This document shows positions 1 through 8,839 of a stretch of 64,000 nt of DNA, in pieces. Each line of letters begins with the position of its first letter. Within the stretch, counting starts at the first letter, position 1. The stretch covers positions 6,262,001-6,326,000 of the forward strand of contig NZ_SNXU01000001.1 of assembly GCF_004362515.1 (NCBI RefSeq), read 5' to 3'. This DNA comes from Actinokineospora alba (GTDB taxonomy: Bacteria > Actinomycetota > Actinomycetes > Mycobacteriales > Pseudonocardiaceae). The translations under genes and the position numbers were made by a program. Below the pieces are notes generated by a model, which was given only the letters and a program-made list of their open reading frames with translations, searched no databases and had not been told where the DNA came from.

Positions 1-58
1 TCACGGTCCCCTTAGGCGGCGGTCGAATGTCCATCACAGTGGTCGGGTCTCGGCGATA

Positions 59-92
59 GGGTGCGGGCTGGGGGTTACCCCGGCCCGCACCC
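59..92. terminator. Strong stem-loop upstream of the Nudix gene
   Basis: Ten-base arms GGGTGCGGGC (59-68) and GCCCGCACCC (83-92) are perfectly complementary and enclose an inner GGGG/CCCC stem with a GTTA loop. No T-run follows, so this is either a GC-type terminator of a gene left of the window or a 5' UTR structure of the Nudix gene, whose AAGGGA ribosome site and ATG start follow within 20 bases. Confidence 0.5.
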
Positions 93-107
93 GCCCGAAG
101 GGAATCC

Positions 108-536
108 ATGTCCGCGAACCCGCGCAAGACCCGGCTCGCCGCCTACGTGATCTGTGTCGACGACGGCAAGGTGCTGCTCTCGCGCTGGGTCAGCCCGAAA
201 GGCCCGGTGTGGATGCTGCCCGGCGGCGGGGTCGACTTCGGCGAGCACCCGATGGACGGCGCGATCCGCGAGGTCGAAGAGGAAACCGGGTATATCGCCG
301 AAATCGACACCCTGCTCGGCATCGACACGATCGTGCGACCGGACTTCCACGGCGTGCGCGTGATCTACGAGGGACGGGTCGTCGGCGGGGAACTGCGGTT
401 CGAGGTCGGCGGCAGCTCGGACATGGCCGCCTGGTTCGACCTCGACGAGGTCGCCGACCTGGTCCACGCCGAGATGCTCGACACCGCACTGGCCCTGCTG
501 CGCACCCGACCGGCGACGGGTCGACTGGCCAGTTGA
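108..536 (+). CDS. NUDIX hydrolase
   Basis: A 142-aa single-domain Nudix hydrolase. Nudix enzymes cleave a nucleoside diphosphate linked to another moiety, using Mg2+ bound by the Nudix box. The full box G-x5-E-x7-REVEEETGY lies at residues 40-62 (Gly40, Glu46, Arg54, Glu55, Glu58, Glu59, Gly61), so it should be active. The ATG at 108 follows AAGGGA at good spacing. It stands alone ahead of an XRE regulator. The substrate cannot be told from sequence; a short protein with no extra domain fits housekeeping cleaning of oxidised or non-canonical nucleotides, but that is only a family-level guess. Confidence 0.9.
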   Translation: MSANPRKTRLAAYVICVDDGKVLLSRWVSPKGPVWMLPGGGVDFGEHPMDGAIREVEEETGYIAEIDTLLGIDTIVRPDFHGVRVIYEGRVVGGELRFEVGGSSDMAAWFDLDEVADLVHAEMLDTALALLRTRPATGRLAS

Positions 537-576
537 GTTTCCGGGGGTGAAATCTCGTCCCCGATCGGGCAATGGC

Positions 577-606
577 TGATCACCGTGTCCCCTGGTGAGA
601 TGATCA
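577..606. promoter_or_regulatory. Inverted repeat just upstream of the XRE regulator gene
   Basis: TGATCACC (577-584) and GGTGAGATGATCA (594-606) form an imperfect dyad immediately before the ATG at 608 and over its ribosome-binding region. Position and symmetry suggest an autoregulatory operator for the XRE protein; this is inference only. Confidence 0.35.
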
Positions 607-607
607 G

Positions 608-1450
608 ATGACCAAGCACGACACCGCCAGGGACCGCGCGATCGGCAGCCTGTTCGCCGAACTGCGCGCGGCAGCCGAAATGAGCACCTCGGTCGCGGCC
701 GAGAAGGCGGGCTTCTCCAACGCCAGCCTGAATCGGATGGAGAACGGCATCCGCCCGACCAGCCCCGAATCCGCCGCCGCCCTCTTGACCGTCTACGCCG
801 TCCCCAAACTTGAACGCAAACGCATCCTCACACTGATCAGCAGCCCACTGTCACCGACCTGGTGGAGCCTGCTCTCCGCCATCCGCGTGACCAAGCAGCC
901 CATCCTGGCGGCGTTCGAAGCGCAGGCCACCTGGATCTCGCACGTCAACATGGTTCGAATACCCGGCTTGCTGCAAACCCCCAGCTACATCCGCACTTTG
1001 GTGCACGCCGTCGGAATCGGCGGCGAGGAAGCCGAGCATGGCATCAAGGCTCGGTTGGAGCGGCAGGCAGTTCTCCGGAAGCCACGAGCGCCCAAGTACC
1101 TCGCCATGCTGGACGAGTCCGCCCTTCGGCGGATCGTCGGAAGCGCCCAGGTGATGGCCGAACAGGTCCAGCACCTCGCCGACCTAGCAGAACTGCCACA
1201 CATCGACATTCGTGTGGCCCCCTTCGATCTGCCCAGGTGGGAAGGTTCCGACAGCAACTACGGCCTCCTGCAATTCAGCAAGGCGCCGACAGTGCTGCAC
1301 TTCGATACCTCGGTCATGATCTTCACTGATGACCCTGGTGAAGTCGGGAAGTGTCACGCAAGTCTGGATAAGATGCTCGGAGAAGCACTGAGTTCAGCCG
1401 AATCGGTGAAGTTCCTCCGCCGCGTGGCCCTCGAATACCGACGAAGGTGA
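608..1450 (+). CDS. XRE-family regulator with DUF5753 domain
   Basis: A 280-aa protein with an N-terminal XRE helix-turn-helix (about residues 12-70, with the recognition-helix stretch SNASLNRMENG) followed by the DUF5753 effector domain. The domain's hallmark motifs are visible: IPGLLQTPSYIR near residue 118 and LDESALRR near residue 163. This family is strongly expanded in mycelial actinomycetes and is nearly always followed by a small DUF397 protein, as here (6-base gap). Such pairs modulate development and antibiotic production in Streptomyces. The target genes of this copy are unknown; the dyad upstream suggests autoregulation. Confidence 0.9.
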   Translation: MTKHDTARDRAIGSLFAELRAAAEMSTSVAAEKAGFSNASLNRMENGIRPTSPESAAALLTVYAVPKLERKRILTLISSPLSPTWWSLLSAIRVTKQPILAAFEAQATWISHVNMVRIPGLLQTPSYIRTLVHAVGIGGEEAEHGIKARLERQAVLRKPRAPKYLAMLDESALRRIVGSAQVMAEQVQHLADLAELPHIDIRVAPFDLPRWEGSDSNYGLLQFSKAPTVLHFDTSVMIFTDDPGEVGKCHASLDKMLGEALSSAESVKFLRRVALEYRRR

Positions 1451-1456
1451 AACACG

Positions 1457-1639
1457 ATGGATCTTGATCACGCACGGTGGCGCAAGTCCAGCCGCAGCAC
1501 TGGCGACACGGAAACAGAGTGTGTCGAGGTCGCGTTCGTGCCGGGGACCGTGGGTGTGCGGGATTCCAAGAAGCCTGAGGCGGGCGCGCTGGTCGTCTCC
1601 GAGCGAGCCTGGCGATCGGCCCTAGTCAGCTTCCGCTGA
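1457..1639 (+). CDS. DUF397 small protein, partner of the XRE regulator
   Basis: A 60-aa DUF397 protein. The family signature is clear: an early W-RKSSRS segment, the CVEVA core and the VGVRDSK motif followed by a VSERAWRSAL-type tail. DUF397 proteins act with, and are encoded beside, DUF5753 XRE regulators, probably as antagonists or cofactors of DNA binding. It is 6 bases downstream of the XRE gene and 2 bases upstream of the next start, so the three genes may be co-transcribed. Confidence 0.9.
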   Translation: MDLDHARWRKSSRSTGDTETECVEVAFVPGTVGVRDSKKPEAGALVVSERAWRSALVSFR

Positions 1640-1641
1640 GC

Positions 1642-2316
1642 GTGGAGTTCATCGAGGCCGTGCGAGCCGGGTTGGCCGAGGTCGGCGACCCGGCGCGGGC
1701 ACCCGAGATGCAGCGCTACATGAAGTCCGACATGCCCTTCCGCGGCGTCCCCAAGCCCGAGCGGACGGCACTGGTCCGCACCCTGTTCGCCGAGCACGTC
1801 TTCACCGACCGCGCCGACTGGATCGCCGCCGTCACCGAACTCTGGCGCGACGCCACGTACCGCGAGGAGCGCTACGTCGCCCTCGACCTGCTCGCCCACA
1901 AGCGTTACACCCCCTGGAACGGCCTCGACCTACTCCCCCTCTACGAGGAAATGATCGTCACCGGGGCCTGGTGGGACTTCGTCGACGAGCTCGCTGCCCG
2001 CCGAGTCGGCCCGCTGGTACTCGCCCACCCCGACGTCCTCACCCCCACCATGCGCGCCTGGGCCACCGACCCGGACCGCTGGAAGCGCCGCACCTCAGTC
2101 CTCTGCCAGCTCAAGGCCCGCGACGCCACCGACACCGACCTGCTGACCGACACCATCGAGTCCACACTGGACGACCCGGACTTCTTCCTGCGCAAGGCGA
2201 TCGGGTGGGCGCTGCGCGAGTACGCGAAAACCGACCCGGGCTGGGTGCGCCACTTCGTCGAAACCCACCCCGAGCTGTCACCCCTGTCCCGCCGTGAGGC
2301 GCTCAAACACCTCTGA
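1642..2316 (+). CDS. AlkD-like DNA alkylation repair protein
   Basis: A 224-aa all-helical HEAT-repeat protein of the AlkD (DNA alkylation repair) family, which excises bulky N3/N7-alkylated bases without base flipping. Supporting segments are the WWDFVDELAAR stretch near residue 110, where family members keep Trp/Asp active-site residues, and FFLRKAIGWALREY near residue 180. The start is GTG at 1642, two bases after the DUF397 stop. It ends 2 bases short of the convergent merR gene. A second AlkD-like gene lies at 16064-16735; this one is closer to the classical AlkD pattern. Confidence 0.85.
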   Translation: MEFIEAVRAGLAEVGDPARAPEMQRYMKSDMPFRGVPKPERTALVRTLFAEHVFTDRADWIAAVTELWRDATYREERYVALDLLAHKRYTPWNGLDLLPLYEEMIVTGAWWDFVDELAARRVGPLVLAHPDVLTPTMRAWATDPDRWKRRTSVLCQLKARDATDTDLLTDTIESTLDDPDFFLRKAIGWALREYAKTDPGWVRHFVETHPELSPLSRREALKHL

Positions 2317-2318
2317 CC

Positions 2319-2672
2319 TCACTTCACGGACAAGGCCGTTTCACTGCGAAGCGCCCGCAGCGTGTCGAGTTCACGATCCAGGTCGCGCCGCTTGGCTTCG
2401 AGGCGCTCGACTTCCTGGGCGAGCAACCGCTCCATGACTCCGGTGCGCTCCTCAGGTGGGGCCTCCAGGCACGGGAGCAACTCGTTGATGGTGGCGCTGG
2501 ACAGGCCGGCCGCGAACAGGTGCTGGATCATGACCACCCGCTCGACCATGGCGCTGTCGAAGTCGCGCCACCCGCCCGGCGTGCGCTCGGAGCGGATCAG
2601 CCCGTGCTCCTCGTAGTACCGCAGGGACCGGGTGCTGACCCCGCTCGCGTCCGCCAGTTCACCGATGCGCAT
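2319..2672 (-). CDS. MerR-family transcriptional regulator
   Basis: A 117-aa MerR protein: N-terminal winged helix (MRIGELADASGVSTRSLRYYE), then a coiled-coil helix ending in the basic EAKRRDLDRELDTL segment. The ATG at 2672 is chosen because the MerR fold begins exactly there; an in-frame start 39 bases upstream would add 13 residues of no family similarity. There is no cysteine cluster typical of metal sensors, so a drug-sensing MerR is more likely. It is divergent from a paired SMR efflux pump, its probable target. It converges with the AlkD gene, leaving only two bases between stop codons. Confidence 0.88.
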   Translation of the reverse strand: MRIGELADASGVSTRSLRYYEEHGLIRSERTPGGWRDFDSAMVERVVMIQHLFAAGLSSATINELLPCLEAPPEERTGVMERLLAQEVERLEAKRRDLDRELDTLRALRSETALSVK

Positions 2673-2688
2673 GGACCCAGTCTTGCAC

Positions 2689-2714
2689 TTGACACCGGTG
2701 TGAGGTTCCACGAT
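2689..2714 (+). promoter_or_regulatory. Candidate MerR-controlled promoter of the SMR pair
   Basis: TTGACA at 2689-2694 leads into the near-palindrome TGACACCGGTGTGA in the merR-SMR divergent gap. MerR activators bind dyads placed between -35 and -10 with an over-long spacer; a hexamer 19 bases downstream would sit near 2714. The -35 and dyad are seen directly; the -10 is weak, so assignment is tentative. Confidence 0.4.
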
Positions 2715-2758
2715 GGCAGGGCACCCGCGTGACCCACCTCAAGGACTGGACACCCGCC

Positions 2759-3079
2759 ATGCACTGGCTGTACCTCGGCATCGCCGTGATCTTCGAGATC
2801 ACCGTCGCCATCTCCGCGGGCAAAGCCCACGGCTTCACCCGACCCGCCTGGACCGCCGCCACGCTGGTCAGCGGCGGTATCGCCACCTACTTCCTCAGCC
2901 TGGCGCTGCTCACCTTCGACGTCGGCGTCGGCTACGCGATCTGGACCTCCGTGGCAGGCGTCGGGATCGTCGTCCTCGGCGCGCTGCTGCTCGGCGAGCG
3001 GGTCGGCTGGCGCAAGCTCCTCGGCATCGCCGCCGTCATCGTCGGCGTCGTCGGCCTGCAGCTCAGCGGGGCGGCGTGA
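2759..3079 (+). CDS. SMR-family multidrug efflux subunit (first of pair)
   Basis: A small multidrug resistance protein with four membrane helices. The essential SMR glutamate is present in helix 1 (Glu13 in YLGIAVIFEIT), and the GYAIWTSVAGVG signature of helix 3 is intact. ATG 2759 gives 106 aa, the usual SMR length; an in-frame GTG at 2729 would add ten residues with no helix. Its stop overlaps the start of a second SMR gene (TGATG), the arrangement of paired SMR pumps such as YkkCD/EbrAB, which work as heterodimers exporting cationic drugs or guanidinium-type compounds with proton antiport. Confidence 0.9.
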   Translation: MHWLYLGIAVIFEITVAISAGKAHGFTRPAWTAATLVSGGIATYFLSLALLTFDVGVGYAIWTSVAGVGIVVLGALLLGERVGWRKLLGIAAVIVGVVGLQLSGAA

Positions 3080-3414
3080 TGACCCGCGCCTGGCTCGCGC
3101 TCCTGCTCGCCGGAGCCTTCGAGATCGGCTACGCCCTGTCCGTCGGGGGCAGCCAGGGCTTCACCGTGCTGTCCTGGTCGCTCGTGGCGGTCGTGTTCTT
3201 CCTGCTGACCCTGTTCGCCCTCAGCCTCGCCCTGCGCACCATCGACGTGGGCATCGGCTACGCCGTCTGGGCAGGCATCGGCGCCGTCGGAGCCGCCCTG
3301 CTCGGCCCCCTCTTCTTCAGCGAAACCCTCACGCCGGTCAAGGCGTTCTGGCTCGCCGTGATCATCGCGGGCGTCGTCTGGCTCAAGCTTTCCGACCGGA
3401 CGGCACCCGACTAG
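3079..3414 (+). CDS. SMR-family multidrug efflux subunit (second of pair)
   Basis: A 111-aa SMR protein with four helices, Glu15 in LLLAGAFEIGY and the GYAVWAGIGAVG helix-3 signature. It starts on the ATG that overlaps the upstream SMR stop by one base, so the two are translationally coupled and expected in equal amounts. The long frame extending back to 2713 is out of register with the first SMR gene and is not a real N-terminus. Its TAG stop shares a CTAG with the stop of the convergent peptidase gene. Confidence 0.9.
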   Translation: MTRAWLALLLAGAFEIGYALSVGGSQGFTVLSWSLVAVVFFLLTLFALSLALRTIDVGIGYAVWAGIGAVGAALLGPLFFSETLTPVKAFWLAVIIAGVVWLKLSDRTAPD

Positions 3415-4973
3415 GGGTGTCCGGGCCGGAACACCGTCCGCGTCCAGTCGCCCGCGTTGTCCGACGCTGCCCGCACGCCCGGTGTGGGCTGCGGGTGCGG
3501 GTCGCACTTGCTGTCGGACACCCGGCCCGGCTCGCGTCGCGGGAGTTCGCCGGTGGCCAGGTAGTCGGCCACCTGGTTGTCGACGCAGAGGTTGCCGAAC
3601 AGGCTCGACGAGTGGGTGGTGCCGCCGACGCCCTCGATCAGGGCCGAGTTCGGGAAGCGGTCGCGGACCTCAAGCGCGCCCTCGAACGACGTGGCGCCGT
3701 CCAGGGTCTCGCTGATCAGCAGCACCGGCGGCGCCTTCGAGCCGTCGACCTCGATGGGCTTGCCCGGCTTTCCCGCCCAATGCACGCAAGGCGCGTTGTA
3801 CCAGGCGTTGCTCCACGTCTCGAACGGCGCGGTCGCGTAGATCCGCCAGTTGTCGGCCCGCCAGCGGTCCCAGTTCGTCGGCCACGGCGCGTCCGTGCAC
3901 TGGACGCCCAGGTACATCGCGTAACTGTTGTCCGACCCCGGTTTCTGACTGTTGATCCCATCCCAGAGCGCCTTGATCCCGGCGATGTCGCCCGCACCAC
4001 GGTACTTCGAGTACGCGGACGCCAGATCCGTCCAGCCGTACACGAAATACGCGGCCCGCAGGAACACGTCCGCCAACTCGTCCGGGCCGATCACCCCACC
4101 GGCGGGCGTCTGCCGCAGCTTCTCCAACTCGGCGTAGTACCCGGCCTCGATCGCCCGCCCGTCGGTGCCCAGGTGGTACGCATCATCGTGCTTGGCGAGC
4201 CAGTCGAAGTAGATCTTGATGTTCCGGTCGAACGCCACGTCCTGGTTGAGATTGAGCTGGTACCAGACGCTTCGCGGGTCGACCACGCCGTCGAGGACCA
4301 TCCGGCGCACCCGCTCGGGGAACAGCGTCGAGTAGACCTGGCCGAGGTAGCTGCCGTAGGAGTACCCGTAGAAGTTGAGCTTCTCCTCGCCGAGCGCCGC
4401 ACGCAGGAGGTCCATGTCCTGGACCGTGTCGACCGTGCGCAGGTGCCCCAGCAGGTCGCCGCCCGCGGCCTCGCAGGCCTTGGCATACCCCTTGGACCGG
4501 TCGAGCCACGTCTGTTCGAGGTCACGCGACACCGGCACGTAGTACGGCCGGTTGTACGTGAAATACCCGCTGTCGCACGACAGCGAGGGCTCACTCGCCC
4601 CGACCCCACGCGGGTCGAGACCCACCCAGTCGTAGGCCTTCCCCGCGCCGTTCGGCACCCGCTCGCCCAGCACGGCCAAGCCGAGCCCGGCGCCGCCGGG
4701 TCCGCCCGGGTTGATCAGCATGACGCCCTGGTACTGGTCCGCGGGCACCGTCGCCTTGATCCGCGACACCGCGAGCTTGATCTTCGCGCCTGCCGGATCC
4801 GCGTGGTTCAGCGGGACTTCGAGCTTCCCGCATTCCGCCCCACGCAACACCAACTCCGGACGCTCGCACGGACCCCAGACGATCGGCTCCTGGGACGCGC
4901 CCACAGTCGGCGTCAGAAGGACGGTTCCCGCCACGACACCCACAGCCGCGGCGGCGGCCACGATCTTCCTCAC
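3411..4973 (-). CDS. Secreted TAP-family alpha/beta-hydrolase (tripeptidyl aminopeptidase type)
   Basis: A 520-aa exported alpha/beta-hydrolase resembling Streptomyces SlpD/SlpE and tripeptidyl aminopeptidase. Residues 1-26 are a Sec signal peptide ending VGASQ. The oxyanion segment NPGGPGGAG is at residues 89-97, the nucleophile elbow GYSYGS gives Ser205, and the C-terminal TAP-like domain supplies Asp425 (ETLDGAT) and His454 (GGTTHSS). Several cysteines suggest disulfides outside the cell. It starts at GTG 4973 after AAGGGG. Function inferred: release of tri- or dipeptides from extracellular protein for nutrition. Confidence 0.88.
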   Translation of the reverse strand: MRKIVAAAAAVGVVAGTVLLTPTVGASQEPIVWGPCERPELVLRGAECGKLEVPLNHADPAGAKIKLAVSRIKATVPADQYQGVMLINPGGPGGAGLGLAVLGERVPNGAGKAYDWVGLDPRGVGASEPSLSCDSGYFTYNRPYYVPVSRDLEQTWLDRSKGYAKACEAAGGDLLGHLRTVDTVQDMDLLRAALGEEKLNFYGYSYGSYLGQVYSTLFPERVRRMVLDGVVDPRSVWYQLNLNQDVAFDRNIKIYFDWLAKHDDAYHLGTDGRAIEAGYYAELEKLRQTPAGGVIGPDELADVFLRAAYFVYGWTDLASAYSKYRGAGDIAGIKALWDGINSQKPGSDNSYAMYLGVQCTDAPWPTNWDRWRADNWRIYATAPFETWSNAWYNAPCVHWAGKPGKPIEVDGSKAPPVLLISETLDGATSFEGALEVRDRFPNSALIEGVGGTTHSSSLFGNLCVDNQVADYLATGELPRREPGRVSDSKCDPHPQPTPGVRAASDNAGDWTRTVFRPGHP

Positions 4974-5025
4974 AGTGCCCCTTAGATCATGTCCGGTCGA
5001 CGAACCGGATCACCCGATGCTGCCC

Positions 5026-5052
5026 GGTGCGGCTCCACAGGGGAACCGCACC
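5026..5052. terminator. Stem-loop between pheT and the peptidase promoter
   Basis: Seven-base perfect arms GGTGCGG (5026-5032) and CCGCACC (5046-5052), 58 bases past the pheT stop on the minus strand. Plausible pheST terminator; no T-tract. Confidence 0.35.
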
Positions 5053-5109
5053 GCGCCGCGTTCTCGGTGGGGACTGGAGAAAACACTCAGCCGTCGTGGG
5101 CCATTGGTG

Positions 5110-7632
5110 TCACGCGCGCAGCGCGGCGCCGAAACGCTCGGCCGCCGTAGCCACCGCAGCATCCCGCGCCGCTGTCGCCTCGTCCACTTTCAGCGTGCGG
5201 TCCGCCGCGCGGAAGCGCAGCGAGTACGCCAGCGACCGCTTGCCCTCGCCGACCTGCTCACCGGTGTACACGTCGAACAGGCTCAGGTCTTCGAGCAGCT
5301 CGCCGCCGCCCGCACGCAACGCGTCGGACAGCTCCTCGGCGGGCACCTCGTCGTCGACGACCAGCGCCACGTCGAGCAGCACCGGCGGGTACGGCGAGAC
5401 GCGCGGCACGGGCCTGCGCTCGGTCAGCGGCAGCGCGTCCAAGTCGATCTCCATCGCGCAGGTGCGCGCGGGAAGACCCATCGCCTCGGTGACCTTCGGG
5501 TGCAGCTCACCCGCGTGCCCGACGGGGAACCCGCCGACGCGCAGCTGCGCGCACCGACCCGGGTGCCACGGGGCCAGGTCGGCCTTGTGGACGGTCAGCT
5601 CGACCCCGGCGGCCCGGGCGACGGTCTTGGCCGCCTCGACCGCGTCGGCCCAGCTCGCCTGCTCGCCCTTGCCCCACCAGCCCGCGCGCTGCCGGTGGCC
5701 CGCGAGGACCACGGCGACGTGCGCGGGCTGCACCGGCAGGGTGCCGTTGAGCTGGAGGAGGTCCTCGTCACTGGGCCTGCCCTCGACGCCCACCTCGGGC
5801 ATCGGGACCCGCTCGGTGCGCGGCAGCACGACCTGTCCGATGTGGAAGATCGCGACGTCCTTCGCGCCACGGGAGACGTTGCGCGACAACACATCGAGCA
5901 TCCCCGGCAGCAGCGTTGACGCCAGCTCGGCGCGGTCGGCCTCCAGCGGGTTGCTCACCGACAGGGTGCGCCTGCGGATGTCGTCCTCCGCGAGACCCAA
6001 CTGGTCCCAGACCGTCTTGGCGACGAACGGGAACGGCAGCACCTCGACGTAGCCCGCCTCGGCGAGCGAACGGGAGACAGCGCGCTGACGCCGCTGCTTC
6101 GGGCTCAGGCCCTGACCGGCGGGCGCGGGCGGCAGCACCGACGGGATCGTGTCGTAACCCTGCAGGCGCAGCACCTCCTCCACCAGGTCGGCGGGCTGGG
6201 TGAGGTCGGCGCGCCACGTCGGCGGGTGCACGGTGACGCTCGGCTTGCCGTCCTCGCCGGTGCCGAAGTCGACCAGGCAGCCGATCTGCTGCAGTCGGGA
6301 GACCGTGACGCCGCGGTCGTAGCGGATGCCCGCCACGCGGTCGGGCAGGTCCATGGCCATGGTGAGGGCCGCGGGCGCGGTCGGGTTGCCCACGTCGGTG
6401 CGGCCGGGCTGGATGCTGCCTTCGCCGTGCTCGCGGAGCAGGCGCGCTGCCCGCTCCAGCGCGGCGGGCGGCAGCGCCGGGTCGACCACGCGCTCGAAGC
6501 GCTTGGACGCCTCACTCGGCAGCTTGTGCCTGCGTACCGCGCGGGCGATGGAAGCCGGGTCCCAGATGGCCGCTTCGAGCAGGATGTCGGTGGACTCGGC
6601 GCTGACCTCGGTGCTCGCGCCGCCCATGACACCGGCGAGCGAAATCGGGCCGGTCTGGTCGCACACGACGATGTCGTCGGGGTCGAGCGTGCGGGTCACG
6701 TCGTCGAGGGTGACCAGCTTCTCCCCCGCCTTCGCCCGGCGGATCGAGAGACCGCCCTTGAGCTTGGTGGTGTCGAAGGCGTGCATCGGCTGGCCCATCT
6801 CGAGCATCACGTAGTTGGTGATGTCGACGGCCAGCGAGATCGAGCGGATGCCCGCGAGCATCAGCCTGCGGTGGATCCACCACGGCGTCGGCGCGGTCGG
6901 GTCGACACCGGTGACGCGGCGGACCACGAACCGGGCGCAGCCGTCGGAGTCCTCGATGGTGACCGGCACGGACTCGGAGTCGGCCTCGGGCACCTCGATG
7001 GCGGCCGGGTCGATCATCCGCAGGTCGAACGCGCAGGCCAGCTCACGGGCCAGGCCGCGCACCGAGAAGCAGTAGCCGCGGTCGGGGGTCAGGGCCAGCT
7101 CGATGACCTTGTCGGTCAGGCCGAGCAGGTCGATCGCGTCGTCGCCGGGGGCGGTCTCGCCGGTGGGCAGGACCATGATCCCGGCGTGGTCGTCGCCCAG
7201 GTTCAGCTCCCGCGCGGAGCAGATCATGCCCTTGCTGACGCGGCCGTAGGTCTCGCGCGCGGTGATCTTGAAGTCGCCGGGCAGGACGGCGCCGGGCAGC
7301 GCGACGACGACCAAGTCGCCCTCGACGAAGTTGGTCGCACCGCAGATGACCTGCGTGGACGCCGGAAGCGCGTCCGGGTCGTCGGAGTCGACGTCTTCGG
7401 GGTCGCCAAGCTCGACGGTGACGAAGCGGATGGGCTTCTTGAACTCGGTGAGCTCCTCGATCTCGGCCACCCGGCCGACCACGAGCGGACCGGTGACCGG
7501 CCCGAGCGTGCTGATCTCCTCCACCTCCATGCCGACCCGGACGAACGCGTCCGCGATCTGCTCGGCGGTGAGGTCCCGGTGTTCCTCGGTGAGCTCAAGC
7601 TGCTGGATGAGCCAGCTGACGGGGATCCTCAA
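5110..7632 (-). CDS. pheT: Phenylalanyl-tRNA synthetase beta subunit
   Basis: An 840-aa PheT of normal length. PheST (alpha2beta2) charges tRNA-Phe; the beta subunit holds the tRNA-binding EMAP/OB-like domain (about residues 40-150), the B3/4 editing domain, the B5 domain and the C-terminal ferredoxin-like anticodon-binding (FDX-ACB) domain (about 745-840, beginning near RVSPYPPVLLDVALVVDDEVP). The start is TTG at 7632, directly abutting the pheS stop (TAG then TTG), with GGAGG five bases upstream; MRIPVSWL matches the conserved PheT N-terminus. The two genes are thus translationally coupled. Confidence 0.97.
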   Translation of the reverse strand: MRIPVSWLIQQLELTEEHRDLTAEQIADAFVRVGMEVEEISTLGPVTGPLVVGRVAEIEELTEFKKPIRFVTVELGDPEDVDSDDPDALPASTQVICGATNFVEGDLVVVALPGAVLPGDFKITARETYGRVSKGMICSARELNLGDDHAGIMVLPTGETAPGDDAIDLLGLTDKVIELALTPDRGYCFSVRGLARELACAFDLRMIDPAAIEVPEADSESVPVTIEDSDGCARFVVRRVTGVDPTAPTPWWIHRRLMLAGIRSISLAVDITNYVMLEMGQPMHAFDTTKLKGGLSIRRAKAGEKLVTLDDVTRTLDPDDIVVCDQTGPISLAGVMGGASTEVSAESTDILLEAAIWDPASIARAVRRHKLPSEASKRFERVVDPALPPAALERAARLLREHGEGSIQPGRTDVGNPTAPAALTMAMDLPDRVAGIRYDRGVTVSRLQQIGCLVDFGTGEDGKPSVTVHPPTWRADLTQPADLVEEVLRLQGYDTIPSVLPPAPAGQGLSPKQRRQRAVSRSLAEAGYVEVLPFPFVAKTVWDQLGLAEDDIRRRTLSVSNPLEADRAELASTLLPGMLDVLSRNVSRGAKDVAIFHIGQVVLPRTERVPMPEVGVEGRPSDEDLLQLNGTLPVQPAHVAVVLAGHRQRAGWWGKGEQASWADAVEAAKTVARAAGVELTVHKADLAPWHPGRCAQLRVGGFPVGHAGELHPKVTEAMGLPARTCAMEIDLDALPLTERRPVPRVSPYPPVLLDVALVVDDEVPAEELSDALRAGGGELLEDLSLFDVYTGEQVGEGKRSLAYSLRFRAADRTLKVDEATAARDAAVATAAERFGAALRA

Positions 7633-8700
7633 CTACGCCTCCGTGCCGAAGGGAAGGGTGAACCGGACATCGCCCTCGACCATGTCGCGCATGTCGGGGA
7701 TGCCGTTGCGGAACTGGAGAGTGCGTTCCAGGCCCATGCCGAACGCGAAACCGGAGTAGACCTCCGGGTCGACGCCGCAGGCGCGCAGGACGTTGGGGTT
7801 GACCATGCCGCAGCCACCCCACTCGATCCAGCCGGGGCCGCCCTTCTTCTCGGCGAACCACACGTCGAGCTCCGCGGAGGGCTCGGTGAACGGGAAGTAC
7901 GACGGGCGCAGCCGGACCCGCGCGTCGGGGCCGAACATGGCCCGGGCGAACGCGTCGAGCGTGCCCTTGAGGTGGGCCATCGTCAGGCCCTTGTCGACGG
8001 CGAGGCCCTCGACCTGGTGGAACACCGGCGTGTGCGTCGCGTCCAGGGCGTCGGTGCGGTAGACCCGGCCGGGGCAGACGACGTAGACCGGCAGCTCACG
8101 ACCCAGCAGCGAGCGGATCTGCACCGGCGAGGTGTGTGTGCGCAGCACCAGGCCCGAGTTCTCCGGGGCCACGTAGAACGTGTCCTGCATGGTGCGCGCG
8201 GGGTGGTCCTTCTTGAAGTTCAGCGCGTCGAAGTTGAACCACTCGGTCTCGACCTCGGGGCCCTCGGCCACCTCGTAGCCCATGCCGACGAACACGTCGG
8301 CGACCCGCTCGGACAGCGTGGTCAGCGGGTGGCGGGCGCCCCTGGGGGTGCGGTCCCACGGCAGCGTGACGTCGACGCCCTCCTCGCGGAGCACGTGCTC
8401 GTCACGCTCGGCTTGTAAGACCGCGCGGCGCTCGTCGAAGGCGGCGTTGATCAGGACCTGGGCCTCGTTGACCCGCTTGCCCGCCTCGGAACGCGCCTTG
8501 GGAGGCAGCGCGCCGATCTCGCGGCGGGCCTGCAGGAGGGGGGACTTGTCACCCAGGTGGGCGGGCTTCACCGCGGCGAGCGCGTCGAGGTCGGCGGCGG
8601 CGGAGAACTCCTCGCGCGCCTTCTCGACAGCGGCCTGCAGGGTCTCCGGTGAGAGCGCCGCGACCTCTTTGGGGTCGTACGGGTCGTTGGCTCCGGACAT
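7633..8700 (-). CDS. pheS: Phenylalanyl-tRNA synthetase alpha subunit
   Basis: A 355-aa class II synthetase catalytic subunit. The N-terminal coiled coil (to about residue 95) is followed by the catalytic domain with the motif-2 region HTSPVQIRSL and motif-3 GFAFGMGLERTLQFRNGIPDMR near the C-terminus. ATG 8700 has GGGAG about 15 bases upstream. The leader region 8701-8860 shows no Phe-rich attenuator peptide. Divergent from the HSP90-like gene. Confidence 0.97.
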   Translation of the reverse strand: MSGANDPYDPKEVAALSPETLQAAVEKAREEFSAAADLDALAAVKPAHLGDKSPLLQARREIGALPPKARSEAGKRVNEAQVLINAAFDERRAVLQAERDEHVLREEGVDVTLPWDRTPRGARHPLTTLSERVADVFVGMGYEVAEGPEVETEWFNFDALNFKKDHPARTMQDTFYVAPENSGLVLRTHTSPVQIRSLLGRELPVYVVCPGRVYRTDALDATHTPVFHQVEGLAVDKGLTMAHLKGTLDAFARAMFGPDARVRLRPSYFPFTEPSAELDVWFAEKKGGPGWIEWGGCGMVNPNVLRACGVDPEVYSGFAFGMGLERTLQFRNGIPDMRDMVEGDVRFTLPFGTEA

Positions 8701-8839
8701 GGTTGGTGGACAGCTCCCGAGGTCCTGTGATGGCCGAGCGGTACACCCGATCGGCCGGGTGAGCAGCTTGATCCTAGGCGATGGAGGTCGAGCGTCCCCA
8801 TCGAGTTACCTCGGGGACATCTTCACCACCGAATGTCAC

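Noticed and set aside
2713..3414. 233-aa frame spanning both SMR genes
   Set aside because: Its first half is arginine-rich shadow sequence of the first SMR; the real gene starts at ATG 3079.
6226..8418. 730-aa open frame antisense to pheS/pheT
   Set aside because: Mirror frame caused by high GC; opposite strand encodes conserved PheS and PheT. The same applies to the 980-aa frame antisense to GH31 (57214-60156).
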